64,000 nucleotides of DNA, from the NCBI GenBank assembly GCA_030052745.1, contig JANBVO010000026.1:62001-126000 (forward strand), in the 5' to 3' direction. Under the pieces are notes generated by a model. It ran no database searches. It had not been told where the DNA came from and saw only the letters and a program-made list of their open reading frames with translations. Below, one piece after another: positions 1-12,287 of this stretch. Numbering within the stretch: position 1 is the stretch's first letter; the number at the start of each line of letters is the position of its first letter. The DNA comes from Pleurostoma richardsiae. Its lineage: Eukaryota > Ascomycota > Sordariomycetes > Calosphaeriales > Pleurostomataceae. The position numbers and the translations under genes are program-made.

Positions 1-1404
1 CCAAGCATCTGGGGTAGTTTGGTGCGGCGTAAATGTATCCTTGGTGCGAAAGGATGTTAGGCGGGTCATCCGAATTCGACAGCACTTTAGAAGGAAGGCC
101 ATCAAGGACGATGAGCTCAAAGATATCGTTGCCGATGGGTTCCATCCTGAGGAAGGGTTTAACCGAGGGTAGAGGCCTCATATAGTTCCAAACTTTATCG
201 CCGGGGTCTCGAAACGACGTCATGAGTTGCCCCAGTTCGGTTCTGTCTGTGTTGTTAGCAGACGTAATGATTGTCTCCAGTAGCCAGTAGTTTAGGTCTC
301 CACTTACGCTCCATAATGACCGACTAGATATACTCCAGCGTCAACAAGCCTGCCCCCGAGATCGTCGGGGCAGCTGCTGCCGCCAAAGAGAACCAGCTTA
401 CAACGCTTCAGTGCCTCAATCCCTCGCTGCGTCTCGGCCATGAGTTTGAGAGCATACGGCACACAATGAAGACTGTCTGGCCGCACAACCTCCATAGCGT
501 TGGTCAGGGTACTCCCGGACAACGGTAGATTAGAGTTGTACATCGCGATATTCTTGCCAGCTACCAGAGCCCGAAACAAAGTAGAGATGCCGTAGTTGTG
601 GAACAGAGGAAGGCTAAGGAACGCCCGATACGGAATGCCCGAGGAGTAGTTTGACAGACAGGCTGCGTGGGTCTGGAAGATGGGTTTGGGTAGACCCGTC
701 GAGCCGGAGGAGTGGATAATGAACGAGATACGCTTGCTTGCACTGACGCCCTTGACTACCGGAAAGCGGGGTTCGTTCGACTGTGTGCTCTGATAGTCAT
801 GCTTCTCTAGAATGCGGTAGACGGAAATGAGACACTCGGACTGCATGTTCTCCACCGACTTGGCGTGGTGACTGCTTGCAATTACTTTTCGGCAATTGGT
901 CTGTTTCAGCAGGTTAACGTAAGCCTCGGTCGACAGCCGATTAGAGAGGAATAGAATTGCGAAACCCATCCGCGACAAGGCGAAGACAGAGACAACATAG
1001 TCCAAGTTCGATGGGGCAAGGATTGCAACGACTTCGGCGTGCTGGTCAGTTGCGTTCTGCACGCGGATCAGTACCAAATTCGAGCCATGGCAGGGCGAGC
1101 ACTGCTAGCTCACCTCCGTGACAATACCACTCGCCACGTATTTGCGAGCTGCTTCATCCGCGAATTCGTCGATTTCAGAGACAGTATAATCAATATAATC
1201 ATTCTGTCCTCTGACAGTCGCAGGGTAAGAAATGAACACCGATTTTGGGCCCTCGTGGACCTTACTCAGGAGTAGATCGTTAATAGTTTCGACGGGTGCG
1301 TCGACAAGCTGTTGTGCTAAGTGCTCAGCTGAGCCATTGGTTGTAATGTAAGTATTCTTGCCTCCAAATGGGAGAGAAACCATGCTTAGAGTTATGAGCT
1401 CCAT
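1..1404 (-). CDS. NRPS-like adenylate-forming enzyme, N-terminal part (runs off left edge)
   Basis: Adenylation (ANL-superfamily) domain that would activate a carboxylic acid as its acyl-AMP. The start at 1404 opens the first exon. Two introns are inferred: about 1051-1107, and about 255-307, the latter joining HYGA to TELGQL, the classic A-domain HYGxTExG motif. The phosphate-binding A3 motif (SSGSTGLPKP) lies near 700-730. Coding continues to base 1, so the carrier and release domains are outside the window. The layout resembles fungal A-T-TE or A-T-reductase single-module enzymes, but which release domain it carries cannot be seen. It is transcribed away from the AKR gene, with a roughly 500-bp promoter that carries three CGGAAAA boxes. 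The family call is firm; the substrate is unknown. Confidence 0.85.
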
Positions 1405-1913
1405 TGTAAAGTCGCGGCGAGATGAGAATGTCAGACACGAGCTCTGACAAGAAATCTCTGAATTTCAGTTAGCTCGAACAGTTCCCTTGGAATCTTTGTA
1501 GGTTAAGCGAGTGTATTAGTGGACGATAGAGCAGATCTTACTAAGGAGACTCGGGACAAGGACAATACCGAAATGAGCCGAGCGGGGAAAACTGCCGTTC
1601 CGATATGCAACCTGGCGTTTTCACTGCCCTCGATGCCCCGGTAACAGACGAAATCCACAGCATGCGTCGGATAGGAACATGACGGAAAAGCCGTTCGCAA
1701 CGGAAGGTGATCCGGCCGGAAAAGGAGCGGAAAATGCATGCACTCACGAACTCGTGTCCCCCAGAAAACCCTTTACAGACGGTTAGGGCGGTTATGTCAC
1801 CACCGTCGACATATTGATCTGAACAACACATGACATTTGCAAATGGAGAAGTTCTGTTTCGGTGGTTCATTGATGGGTCGGCCAACTTGAAGAATATCCA
1901 ATTGTCGAAGTTT
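1405..1913 (-). promoter_or_regulatory. Promoter region of the NRPS-like gene with three CGGAAAA boxes
   Basis: This gene-free 509-bp stretch lies between the 3' end of the AKR gene and the start of the NRPS-like gene. CGGAAAA occurs exactly at 1683-1689, 1717-1723 and 1728-1734, three copies in 52 bp. CGG half sites are typical targets of Zn2Cys6 regulators, one of which is encoded at 9180. Short open frames here show no protein-like features. Binding is inferred, not shown. Confidence 0.5.
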
Positions 1914-3268
<1,355 letters not shown>

Positions 3269-4832
3269 CTTGTAACAAGCTCACTGATTCCCAAGACCTA
3301 AGTAGATGCAAGTTCAGCTTTGAACAAGTCACAGTGAAGTATTAAGGGAGGAACGGAATTCCAGATATGGAGGCATGGAGATCCATCTGCCACTGGCTTT
3401 CCCAGCCGGTCTTCACTCCGTCCCGTCCTCCCGAGGCTTTTCCGTTCCGTTGCCCCCACATCGGACGTCGTCAATGCGACCATACTCCGAACACCGTCCG
3501 ATATTAGGAACATATGCGATGGCAAGTGAAGATAGAAATACTCTGAATGTTGGTATCAATGGCATGAAGGACTGAGTCTTCCGCGTCAAAGGTATGGGTA
3601 ACTTGGAGGGTGGGCGAATTCTTTTGCCGGACAAGCTCGCTCGGTCCACTTTCCGTTTCCGTCCAAGAAAGCGCGTATAGGTTACCGGCAAGTAGGACTG
3701 TGAAGCCTTGCCGTCATCAAAAGAAGTCTCTCCCAGGAGGGGCCTGAAAAGTGCGTTCAGCGGCCTCCTCGGCCATGTCTTCGTAAGGTTCGGAGCTTAT
3801 CGGCGTCGTGGATATATGAGTTGATCAGCAACTCTCCTGCGCAGCATAGAGCGTCACCGTAGCCTTCCGCACGTCGGACAACCCGATCAGTGGCACATGG
3901 CTTACAAACTGGGAAAAGTATATCGCCATATAATTAGCAATTGCGGCAGAACCAGACCGGAGCCGAGAACAAGGCCTTGGGTCCTATTGTTAGTCATCCT
4001 AACGGAAGTGCTTCGATTCGGAACACCTACATGCAACTGTTTTCATTTCCTCGATCCGCGAATGCATCTCCGTTGAAATTCTTCTCTGCAATAGTGAACC
4101 GGGACTGAAACCGCAAGCGCGTCGGCGTGGAGAGACTGGACTAACATCATGTCTGCGCTACGGCTTCTAGAGATCCGACAGAGAAGGAGGACAAGAACCT
4201 CCGCCGCGTGCACTGATAGACGACGTGCAGGGGCAAAATTTATGGCAGTTTCAATGAGAACGTATGCGATGTTCGAGGAGAGTACTAAACACCGTTCTGC
4301 AGTATCTGCAGCATGTATGTTTTCCCGAAGCTAACTATAAGAATGTGCTCGACTCGATGTTACTAGCGCAGCGGAATCCACACCTCGACCCTTCCTCAAC
4401 ATAGTAGTTCATCTCTTTCCTGCGTCCCACCCTGGTTTTCGTGAAAGTGGGCATCCCCGCCCGCAGACTTCACGGAAAAGGCGTCGACTCCGCAGTCTGG
4501 GGAAGCCCCCCGCAACCCCGCAGATTAGTGGAGTGTGACATGGGTATAGCGCATGACGGATAACCCGCCCACTCGTCACCGGTCGTCCATCCGAGAAAAG
4601 AGGCAATGCAAATTGTTAGAGGGCCGAAGGGTTTTCCGGACCCGGGATGCCAAAATAGAACGATAGGCGCGAAAATGAGGAATCTGGGGCACGGTGGCGT
4701 TTCAATACTGAAAAGACTGAAAAGATCTCGATATCCATCACCCAGTTCCAAGTCTCCTCCCTTTCGACTGAAACTCTAGTCTTCTCAGATCACATACCTT
4801 CACGTAGCCTCCAAAACCCGACCTCAGCGACT
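3269..4832. promoter_or_regulatory. Divergent promoter region between AKR and MFS permease
   Basis: This 1.56-kb interval separates two divergently transcribed cluster genes. TTTTCCG/CGGAAAA boxes lie at 3438-3444, 4473-4479 and 4632-4638, and TTTCCG repeats lie near 3650. The middle part (about 3740-4402, minus strand) contains protein-like but unassigned reading frames, listed separately. No other gene is visible. Confidence 0.45.
3740..4402 (-). other. Possible small spliced gene or gene remnant
   Basis: I do not recognise a family. On the minus strand an ATG at 4402 can be read through 13 codons to a GTAACA donor. It resumes after a TTAG acceptor at about 4332 in a frame open for almost 100 codons, including NIAYVLIETAINFAPARR. 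Further downstream, past a GTAGGTGTT...CAATAG intron-like stretch, another protein-like piece (GELLINSYIHDADKLRTL) ends near 3770. The pieces are short, their joining is uncertain, and no conserved motif appears. It could be a small cluster gene or a decayed one. Confidence 0.22.
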
Positions 4833-6785
4833 ATGACAGAAGATCTGAAGCAAGACATTGATACTGTCGAAGAAGTGACTACCCCGTCGCGGTTTCGGAG
4901 CGCTCCGCAATGGATCAGGGATATGCCCACAAATAAACTGGCGGAGAGGGAGAGACGCATCAGAAAGAAGATCGATTTGAGACTGTGAGTAACACTGCTT
5001 CGGATTGCTGCTGCGAAGACTATGCTGTCTTTTCTGACAAGCCTGGCTGTCTTGGTCGTAAAGCCTACCTATGATTGTCGTTATGTACATCCTAAACTAC
5101 CTCGACCGAAACAACATTGCCGCCGCAAAGCTTGCAGGCCTCATCTCCGATCTTCACCTCGTTGGAAACCAATTCAACACCTCAGTCAGTATACTATTTG
5201 CGGGATATTTGGTTATGCAAAGTATGTGCGGCAGCCAGTGCGGGACGCGAGAGTGCCGAGTCAGTTGTTTGCTAATGTTGAAATTACCCAGTCCCATCTA
5301 ATATGCTGCTCAATAAACTCGGCAGACCCTCGCTTTATCTGCCTGCCTGCATGATGGTATGGGGGCTCATTTCGGGCTTGGCCGCTGCCTGCACCAGCTA
5401 CGGTGGCCTCCTAACCGTGCGTTTCCTTCTTGGGTTTGTCGAAGCGGCGTATTTTCCAGGATGTCTCTATTTCCTGTCCTGCTGGTATACGCGCAAGGAG
5501 CTCGCCTTCCGGACCGGTTTTCTATATAGCGGGTCGCTTCTATCTGGCGCCTTTGGCGGCCTCATCGCAGCTGGCATCACCAGCCGCATGGACGGTGTTA
5601 GTGGACTGTCTGCTTGGCGATGGCTCTTCATTATCGAGGGCTGCATGACGGTACAACTTTTCATGGTCGAAAGTCTTTACAGTTACTGACAGGGAGAATA
5701 TAGATTGTTGTCGCGATGGCCGCCATCTTTATGCTTCCGGATCTGCCGAGGACAACCCGCTGGCTCACAGAAGAAGAGAAAGCCATAGCAGCTTGGAGAC
5801 TTGAGGCGGACATTGGGGAGGATGACTGGATCGATACAGAGCACCAACACCCCTTGCACGGCCTGAAACTGGCCATAAAGTAAGTGAAGGATACACCCCT
5901 CCTCTGTCTGCCGATTCCCGATACTCATTGTCATCTAGGGATATTAAGACTTGGCTCATCTTGATCGTCATATATGGATCCACGGCCAGTGGCTCCATGG
6001 CGACATTCTTCCCAACGTAATCGCATATGGGACAATTGTCAAGAGAGTTGTGTAGCTAATAATATCATAGGGTCGTCAAGGGTCTCGGAAAGAACAACGT
6101 CGACACCTTGCTCCTCACCACACCATCATATCTTATCGCCGTGTGTCTAAGTCTCACCAATGCTTGGTACGCCGACAAGACTGGACGACGCTTTTTACAC
6201 ATAGCCTGCCCTCCGATCCTTGCTATAGCCATGTACATCGTTGCTGTCTCAACCACGGCTTTCGCACCACGTTACGTCGCCATGTGTCTTATGGTTGGAG
6301 GCACTTACTCGGGTTATGTTGTTGCTCTAGGTTATATCTCGATCAGTATGTTTACGTTTAACCTTTTCCGAGCAACTCCAGGAGAGACAAATTAACGAAG
6401 ACAATTAGTCCTCCCTCGTCCGGTATCGAAGCGCGCTACAGCACTTGCACTGATCAACTCCCTGAGCAACGTCTGCCAGATATACTCACCTTATCTGTAT
6501 CCGAGTTCGTCTACTTGTAGTTTGACCTCTATACTTAGAACTATTGCTGAGAGACAGACAGACTCCGCTGCTCCGCAATATACCACCGCTTTTTCCGTGA
6601 ACATTGCCATGTCAGCAATGACCATCATCTTTGCGACAATCTTGCGTTTTTATCTCGCCCACCTCAACAAGAGGCTGGACTGCGGTGACGCAGTCGCAGA
6701 TGTCTCTCCGGAACCTGAAACTTCGAGGGAGGAACATGGGTTGCCCGGTGCGGCAGTGGAGCGCAGATTCCGCTTCCAGCTGTAA
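4833..6785 (+). CDS. MFS permease, Dal5/allantoate (anion:cation symporter) type
   Basis: Plasma-membrane transporter for small organic anions such as sugar acids, vitamins or ureides; the substrate is unknown. The start at 4833 gives an N-terminal cytosolic segment rich in charge (KLAERERRIRKKIDLRL). After a first intron comes MYILNYLDRNNIAAAKLAG, the TM1 hallmark of the family. Later family marks include LLTVRFLLGFVEAAYFPGCL, SAWRWLFIIEG, LPRTTRWLTEEE and the TM10 region INSLSNVCQIYSPYLYP. At least six short introns interrupt the gene, and the last joins YLYP to DSAAPQYTTAFSVN. It lies beside a carbonyl reductase and an acid dehydratase, which fits uptake of an acid substrate. It could instead export or re-import a cluster product. 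Confidence 0.88.
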
Positions 6786-7234
6786 TAGAACCACTTGGGG
6801 GGTGGACGTGCCACATGGAAGTCCAAATGTGAACGTGGCGTTTTCGATACCATACAGCGTGTTTATACGTCTAAAGGGTTATAGTATCAGCATTTCTTGT
6901 GCACCTATGGATGTGACGGAGTAAACAGCTATGGCAGCTTGTCGATGACGGATGCATGCGAGGGCAAGTGCCATCTAATACCTTGTATGCCGTTTCTATA
7001 ATCATAGAAGCGGAAGACTTGTGATACCGGCCGCGTAATGTAGGCTATTCGTGTGTGCAGCTCGGTGCTGCTACTTCGAAGGATACCTAGTGCGTATTTG
7101 AAATTCCGTAGATGAGATGTCAATCGTGCCTCTGAAATCCTACAGGGGCGACAGTTCCTGCGGGGGTCAATCCGATTTACGTGGGTTTTGGCAACGTGTG
7201 GGCTGTTGGGATCAACGAGGTCGGTATTAACCCA
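6786..7234. other. Intergenic region upstream of the MITE; no gene seen
   Basis: Short open frames on both strands (for example 6929-7315 minus) overlap the inverted-repeat element and carry no recognisable motif. There are no exact CGGAAAA/TTTTCCG boxes. I see only intergenic sequence. Confidence 0.4.
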
Positions 7235-7526
7235 GCAGGTGGTCGTAAAAATAAATGGCCGGTCCAGTAACAGTTGTTTATTCCTTATTTTCTCAACATA
7301 TTTAAGTTCGATCATAGCCTAAATAAAGAAAATGATTCTTGAAGTCTCAAGGTTTACTTTACTTGTCTGTATTTTCAAATCCGAGCATTTTTGATGGAAT
7401 GGGCGGCGTAGATGACTCTCGATACAGCTACAGGAGGATGTAATTGGGGCCTGTTTTCTATGTAAAAGTGGTGCAGCAAGAAGCGAGCATTTAGTGGACC
7501 GGCCATTTACTTTTACGACCACCTGC
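7235..7526. mobile_element. Candidate MITE (non-autonomous DNA transposon) with 31-bp terminal inverted repeats
   Basis: A 292-bp segment is bounded by inverted repeats. The left end (7235-7265) begins GCAGGTGGTCGTAAAA and the right end (7496-7526) is its reverse complement, with one mismatch in 31. The mismatch is a G/A transition, as RIP or deamination would give. The flanks share CCA on both sides as a possible short target duplication. There is no transposase inside. The family is not assignable, and copy number in the genome would decide whether it is truly mobile. It sits about 170 bp before the cyclase start and may form part of its promoter. Confidence 0.5.
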
Positions 7527-7697
7527 CCAGGACGACAATTAGCGGGGTTAGCTCCACAAGTTGGCATAGGTGCGCGGGGTTTCTTTACTGCCGTCGGAGC
7601 AGCACCGCGGGGAGACAAAAGGTACGAGATAACGTGCCATCCTTTCCTCCTCCTTTCTCCTCCCTGCATTTACAGTTGCTGAGTTGAGGATAGGAGC

Positions 7698-8786
7698 ATG
7701 ACACCGCAAGCCGCACTACCGGAAAGGCCGCCGTTCAAGAGCCTACCGCTGGACAAGTCCGGCCCGCCAGGCAATGCATGGGGTCTCTATGGCGCTGATG
7801 ATTCCCTAGGCGCCTTGAACCTCTTGACACCGGAAGTCATTGCCGAGGCGTCAAAAGAGATCCAGCTCGGAGAGCGAGTATCGCTTGACTGGCAGTTGAC
7901 AAAACCTTCTCAGTCCAGCTTTGATCGTCCCCCTTTCCGAAAGGAATTAGTTAACAAGACAATGCCAGGGCAGCCCCGCAGGCACGTCAATGACGACGTG
8001 CTTCATTTTAACACCCAGTGCAGCTCACAATGGGACGGGTTCCGGCATTACGGTTACCAGAAGGCACACAGATACTATGGAGACCGCACTCATGGAGACA
8101 TTGAAGCTACGGACATCATCGGCATCCACTGTATGCCCACCACACAAAAGACGAAGACGTCGCTAACCCCCCGGACAGCATGGGTAGAGAAGGGTGGCAT
8201 TGTAGGTCGAGGCGTGTTGCTCGACTATCCCGCCTTCTGCGAGAGGAAGGAGATAGCATTCGACGCCCTGTCCAGCTCCGCCATTTCGCTAGATCATATC
8301 AAGCAGATGGCGGAAGAAACTGGAGTAACATTTCGCAGTGGCGACATCTTGCTTGTCCGTGCAGGATTCACGGCAGCTTATGAGGCCCTGGGCAGCGAGG
8401 CTCGGCACGAGCTTGCGCTGCGCCCCTCTCCAGACTTCTTAGGGGTCGAATCAACGGCAGCGACGCTCCAGTGGTTGTGGGAAAGCGGTTTTGCGGCGGT
8501 GGCTAGCGACGCGCCGAGCTTCGAGCAGGCACCTATCACGGGTCCTCACACGGCAATCGGCGGCGCTTGGGCTGGCGAGCCATGGGAGGAGGAAATGCAG
8601 ACAGGCGGGCTGCTGCATCAGTGGCTTCTGGCCGGCTGGGGCGTTCCCATCGGAGAGATGTTCGACCTCGAGGCACTGGCCGCAAAATGCAAAGAGCTCG
8701 GCAGGTCTACCTTCTTCGTGAGCAGCGTGCCACTCAAGGTCCCGGGCGGCGTTGCCAGCCCACCTAATGCCATTGCAATATTCTAA
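7698..8786 (+). CDS. Cyclase / kynurenine-formamidase-like hydrolase (PF04199 family)
   Basis: Single-exon protein of 362 residues, the usual size for fungal members of this metal-dependent hydrolase family. Visible family marks are GAYNLL-like NAWGLYGADDSLGALNLLT near residues 28-46 and the metal-binding stretch HFNTQCSSQWDGFRHYGY near 109-126. Others are GIVGRGVLLDYPAF, the DILLVRAGFT strand, and ASDAPSFEQAP near 270. Known relatives hydrolyse N-formylkynurenine, isatin or other amide/lactam and enol substrates; bacterial namesakes were called polyketide cyclases. Here it sits between a permease and the cluster regulator. The reaction is unknown: lactone or amide hydrolysis, or ring closure on a cluster intermediate. 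The start was chosen at the first in-frame ATG before the conserved region. Confidence 0.88.
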   Translation: MTPQAALPERPPFKSLPLDKSGPPGNAWGLYGADDSLGALNLLTPEVIAEASKEIQLGERVSLDWQLTKPSQSSFDRPPFRKELVNKTMPGQPRRHVNDDVLHFNTQCSSQWDGFRHYGYQKAHRYYGDRTHGDIEATDIIGIHCMPTTQKTKTSLTPRTAWVEKGGIVGRGVLLDYPAFCERKEIAFDALSSSAISLDHIKQMAEETGVTFRSGDILLVRAGFTAAYEALGSEARHELALRPSPDFLGVESTAATLQWLWESGFAAVASDAPSFEQAPITGPHTAIGGAWAGEPWEEEMQTGGLLHQWLLAGWGVPIGEMFDLEALAAKCKELGRSTFFVSSVPLKVPGGVASPPNAIAIF

Positions 8787-9179
8787 AATCTCGGATTCGA
8801 CATGTTCAGTCGTGTCATTTAGCCGTAATGCAGCCGCAATGGAAGCTCGAGACATTTCAAGACTACACGCGCCTCTTAATCACGGCATTTACTATGGGTT
8901 CCGTCGCAGGGAGGACTTCCGACCTACCTACGTCATGGGATCTCATAAAAGATCCTTGGTGAGTTGGATGATCAAAGTCTGTCTTTAGAGCCAAGTACAC
9001 TCGGATTTGGGTGCCGGAAAAACATCCCTACAATGGATCCAAGCGCCGATATGCCCATGCTTTTCCGAAACACTGATCCTGACTCCATCCGGCGCCTTTT
9101 CCGGCACCTTTAAGGGGACACGACGCCGGACCTGTGAACATGCCTTTTCGTCCGACAAGCGCAAATTCATCAACCCGGA
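8787..9179 (+). promoter_or_regulatory. Promoter of the Zn2Cys6 regulator with TTTTCCG boxes
   Basis: Gene-free interval before the regulator. CGGAAAA/TTTTCCG occurs at 9015-9021, 9061-9067 and 9097-9103. A further copy at 9249-9255 lies just inside the first exon. Around the third copy, GGCGCCTTTTCCGGCACC has a partly palindromic surround. This suggests autoregulation, which is inferred only. Confidence 0.45.
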
Positions 9180-11781
9180 ATGGAAGATGTGGCTCCGGTT
9201 CCTCGGAGCGAATCCGGTTCCGGGTCGCTGGGATCAGAGCCGAGAAGCCGGAAAAGGGACGCGCCCCGCACACGGGTTACCCGAGCCTGTGCCCGGTGCA
9301 AGAGGTCAGTGGCGCGAGACCCTGGGGGTTGATGGTATGATGCAAGCTACGTCCCCATCAGCTATTGTTCCTCTAGACCTCTACATGCGCCGTGGCTGAC
9401 ATCAAAACGTGACGTCGCGGGGAATAGGAAGAAGATTCGCTGCACTGGAGAACGCCCATGCGAAATCTGCGTCCGGGTGGATTCATCCTGCACATACGAT
9501 GCGTCCTACGCTCGTGGCCGTAGACTGTCCGCCGCGATGGCAGACTACTCCATAATCACATCCTCTGATAGCGGGCGGAGGTTGACACCTCAAGGCAGTG
9601 ACACTGTTGTTGGTTCAGACCAGACAGGCGAGGCCATGCATGCCGCCGAGCTTGGGGTTACCGAGACTGTCCCCGCTTTACTCCCGTCCACGGGTCAGAG
9701 TAGCGTACCTCTAGGTGACACGCCGGGTCCGTCCATTGGCACGGCATTTGCACGACCTGTTCCATCATCGAGGACGTCACCGGAGCCCTCACAGACGGAT
9801 CGCCAGGGGCATTACGTGGGACCAGCGTCGGGAGTTTCCTTCCTGATACGAGTGCAAAAGAGACTGCACCAGACACTATTCTTCTCACAAGGCGCGTCCA
9901 TCTTCACGTTTGGCGATGCGCCGTTGCCGGACATTGACCCAAGCTTCTTCGTGTTGCCTCCGCGGGATGAAGCGCAACGACTTATGAACCAATATTTTGA
10001 CTTCGCTGTGCCCACCCATCGATTCCTTCATCGTCCTACTGTTGACGCTTGGTTGGGTGAGTTCTATGAGAACATGGGCATGATGAGCAGCAAAGAGGAC
10101 GCACCGGCAAGGACGGCTCTCCTCTTCATGGTCTTCGCCCAGGCCAAAGAGTACACGCCCTCACTCGGCACAGCAAATGATATCAGGTATGGGAAAGATA
10201 CGCTACTTCACCCCTGGGATCGAGTTGCTGACGAGGACTACACCAAGTGCTCGATATTTTCTCATGGCAGAGCATCAGTTGTCAAAGGAACGTGGGGAGG
10301 TTCGGCTCACGAGCGTCCAGGCTCGACTGGTCAGTGCTTCTACTTGCTGTCCCTCTCGCGCATTAACCATTGCTGGACTCTGTTCGGTACTACTGCTCAT
10401 CTAGCACTCGCCATTGGACTGAATCGTAATCGCCGTGCGGATCCAGGCGGTGGAAGCTTCAGTCATATTGACGTCGAATGCCGGAGGCGCGTCTTCTGGT
10501 GCGCTTACAGCCTAGACAACTACCTGAGTGCGGCGCTCGGAAGGCCCAGGACGTTCCATGATGCTGACATCGATGCGGAGCTCCCCTCAGTCATTGACGA
10601 TTCCGACCTGCATGCCGCTCTCTCCGCACCCCCGCATCCTATCCGCCGCGGCCAGACTATAATGCTTGCTCCTGTGGCGCACGTCAGGCTCTCGCGTATC
10701 GTCAGCGTGATACTCAGAGACCTATATCCAATCCGGCCCCTGTCAAATTCGGCGCGGAGCACGCTCACGGCGAGATGCTCCAAAGATCTACGAAACTGGC
10801 GTAATGGGATGGCAAGATTCCTGGACTCCGACGGTATCAATCCTGCGCTCCTGCTTCCTATCTATCAGAGACAGCGTAACGTGCTCAATCTGGCTTACTG
10901 GCACGCCATCATCTTAGCACATAGGCCTTTTCTCCTGAGCAACTTTGCTCGTCTTCAGCAGAACGGGAGCCGGGATCAAGCCTCATCTCATCGCGCTCAT
11001 GGAGAGACCAGTGTAAAGGAGTGCCTAAGGGCTGCCATGTGCATTGCTGAGGTTGTAGACGACCTTATCCAAACTCAGCAGATGTTCCGGGCGTTTTGGG
11101 TGAGTTTTTCTTAAATTCCTGAGACTCATTTCCCGTCGCATCACTTTTGACCATGTGCTAAACGCGCTAGTTTACCTCATACTTCGCCTTCTGTGCTGTA
11201 GTAGTACTTTATGTGTACGCTATCCAACAAAGCTCATCCACATCACTCAAGTACCAAACGTATCTCGACGCCGCTACCAAGTGCCAGAATCAGCGGTCAG
11301 GTTTCGCTGAGAAAGAGTCCCTCGCTCATCGCTATTGCTTGGTCTTGGAAGAGCTGCGACTCGAGGCAATGCGCCACTTAGAGGGAGAGGCGGCTATCCC
11401 GAAAGGCGCGGATTTGTCTCATGACGTGCCGTATGGAGATGGGCTCCATTCGGCCGCCCCGGGGCGTGATGGCACAATCGCGAGCGGCGAGGGGAGCTTC
11501 AATCAGTTCTCATCAATGGATGGACTGGTGGACCTGAATCCTAGTCCAAGTAGTTCGTTGGCAGACATAACCAGTTGGGGCAACTTTGATTCTGTGGTGA
11601 GTCTGTACCACTCAGTTTTGCTTCGACCTCAGCTGGCCTTCCTTGTGGCCGCCACGATCTCTATCGACTTATTCCTGCTTCTGTCCTATTCCTCGTCCGC
11701 TTATTGTCCCCGAAACAGGTCACATCCGGCTTTGGCCATCTCGACGCATTACTAAATAGCGGCGATTCATTCGCATTCTGA
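9180..11781 (+). CDS. Zn2Cys6 fungal-specific transcription factor (probable cluster regulator; apparent 1-nt frameshift)
   Basis: Nuclear activator of about 741 residues if repaired. The start at 9180 gives the zinc cluster Cys37-Cys40-Cys47-Cys53-Cys56-Cys63 (CARCKRKKIRC, then CTGERPCEICVRVDSSC), formed by splicing 9305-9427. The fungal_trans domain follows (LMNQYFDFAVPTHRFLHRPT; later YLLSLSRINHCWTLFGT and RRRVFWCAYSLDNYLSAALG). Further introns are inferred at 10187-10247, 11100-11170 and 11597-11718; the last exon ends at TGA 11779-11781. With these introns the exons sum to 2225 nt, one short of a multiple of three. The break falls near 10329-10332, between VQARL and QCFYLLS. If intron 10187-10247 is retained, the frame stays open but about 48 residues become non-conserved. 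The gene is either damaged, mis-sequenced or compensated. It is the likely reader of the CGGAAAA boxes. Confidence 0.85.
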
Positions 11782-12287
11782 CACTCCGATGTCTGAATGC
11801 TACTCCTATCATCAGTACCGGCATTTAAAACCGTCGGCCTGGGGTTTCGATCCCATTCTGAATGATGAAACGAGATAGAGCACGCTTGTGTCCAACCCCT
11901 TCATGGAATATAATCAAAGCCAGTGATTATAATGCCTCTAAACTGTCTCGCATAAGACGAACATGCTCTGACCGACGGGCGAGAAAAAAAAACCGACGGC
12001 AAATTGGCAGTTATCCGCCCACTCTGCTTTTCCGATGTCAGATGGTCCATCCTTTTCCGTTTGTTCATGACCACAGCATTTCCGGCCAGTATTTCCGACG
12101 TCACTCTCGGCGGATCATTGTTCTAGCGATCGACCTCTACCAGTCCCACCTGGCAGCCCACCCAGAACCTGCCTAGAACTAGAAAAGCATCATAGTTTTT
12201 CATCGTGGACATTCACCCTGCCACACTGCGGTATCCAGCTCGAGTGTCGGTTGTCGAGGCACTTCCATCTAGACCAAGCACAACACG
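11782..12287 (+). promoter_or_regulatory. Promoter of the dehydratase-like gene with TTTTCCG boxes
   Basis: Gene-free 506-bp interval. TTTTCCG lies at 12028-12034 and 12053-12059, followed by two TTTCCG sequences and a CTCGGCGG sequence within the next 65 bp. An A-rich run sits near 11985. No coding sequence is recognised. Confidence 0.45.

Noticed and set aside
6929-7315. 128-codon minus-strand frame
   Set aside because: Overlaps the terminal inverted repeat of the MITE-like element and has no family features.
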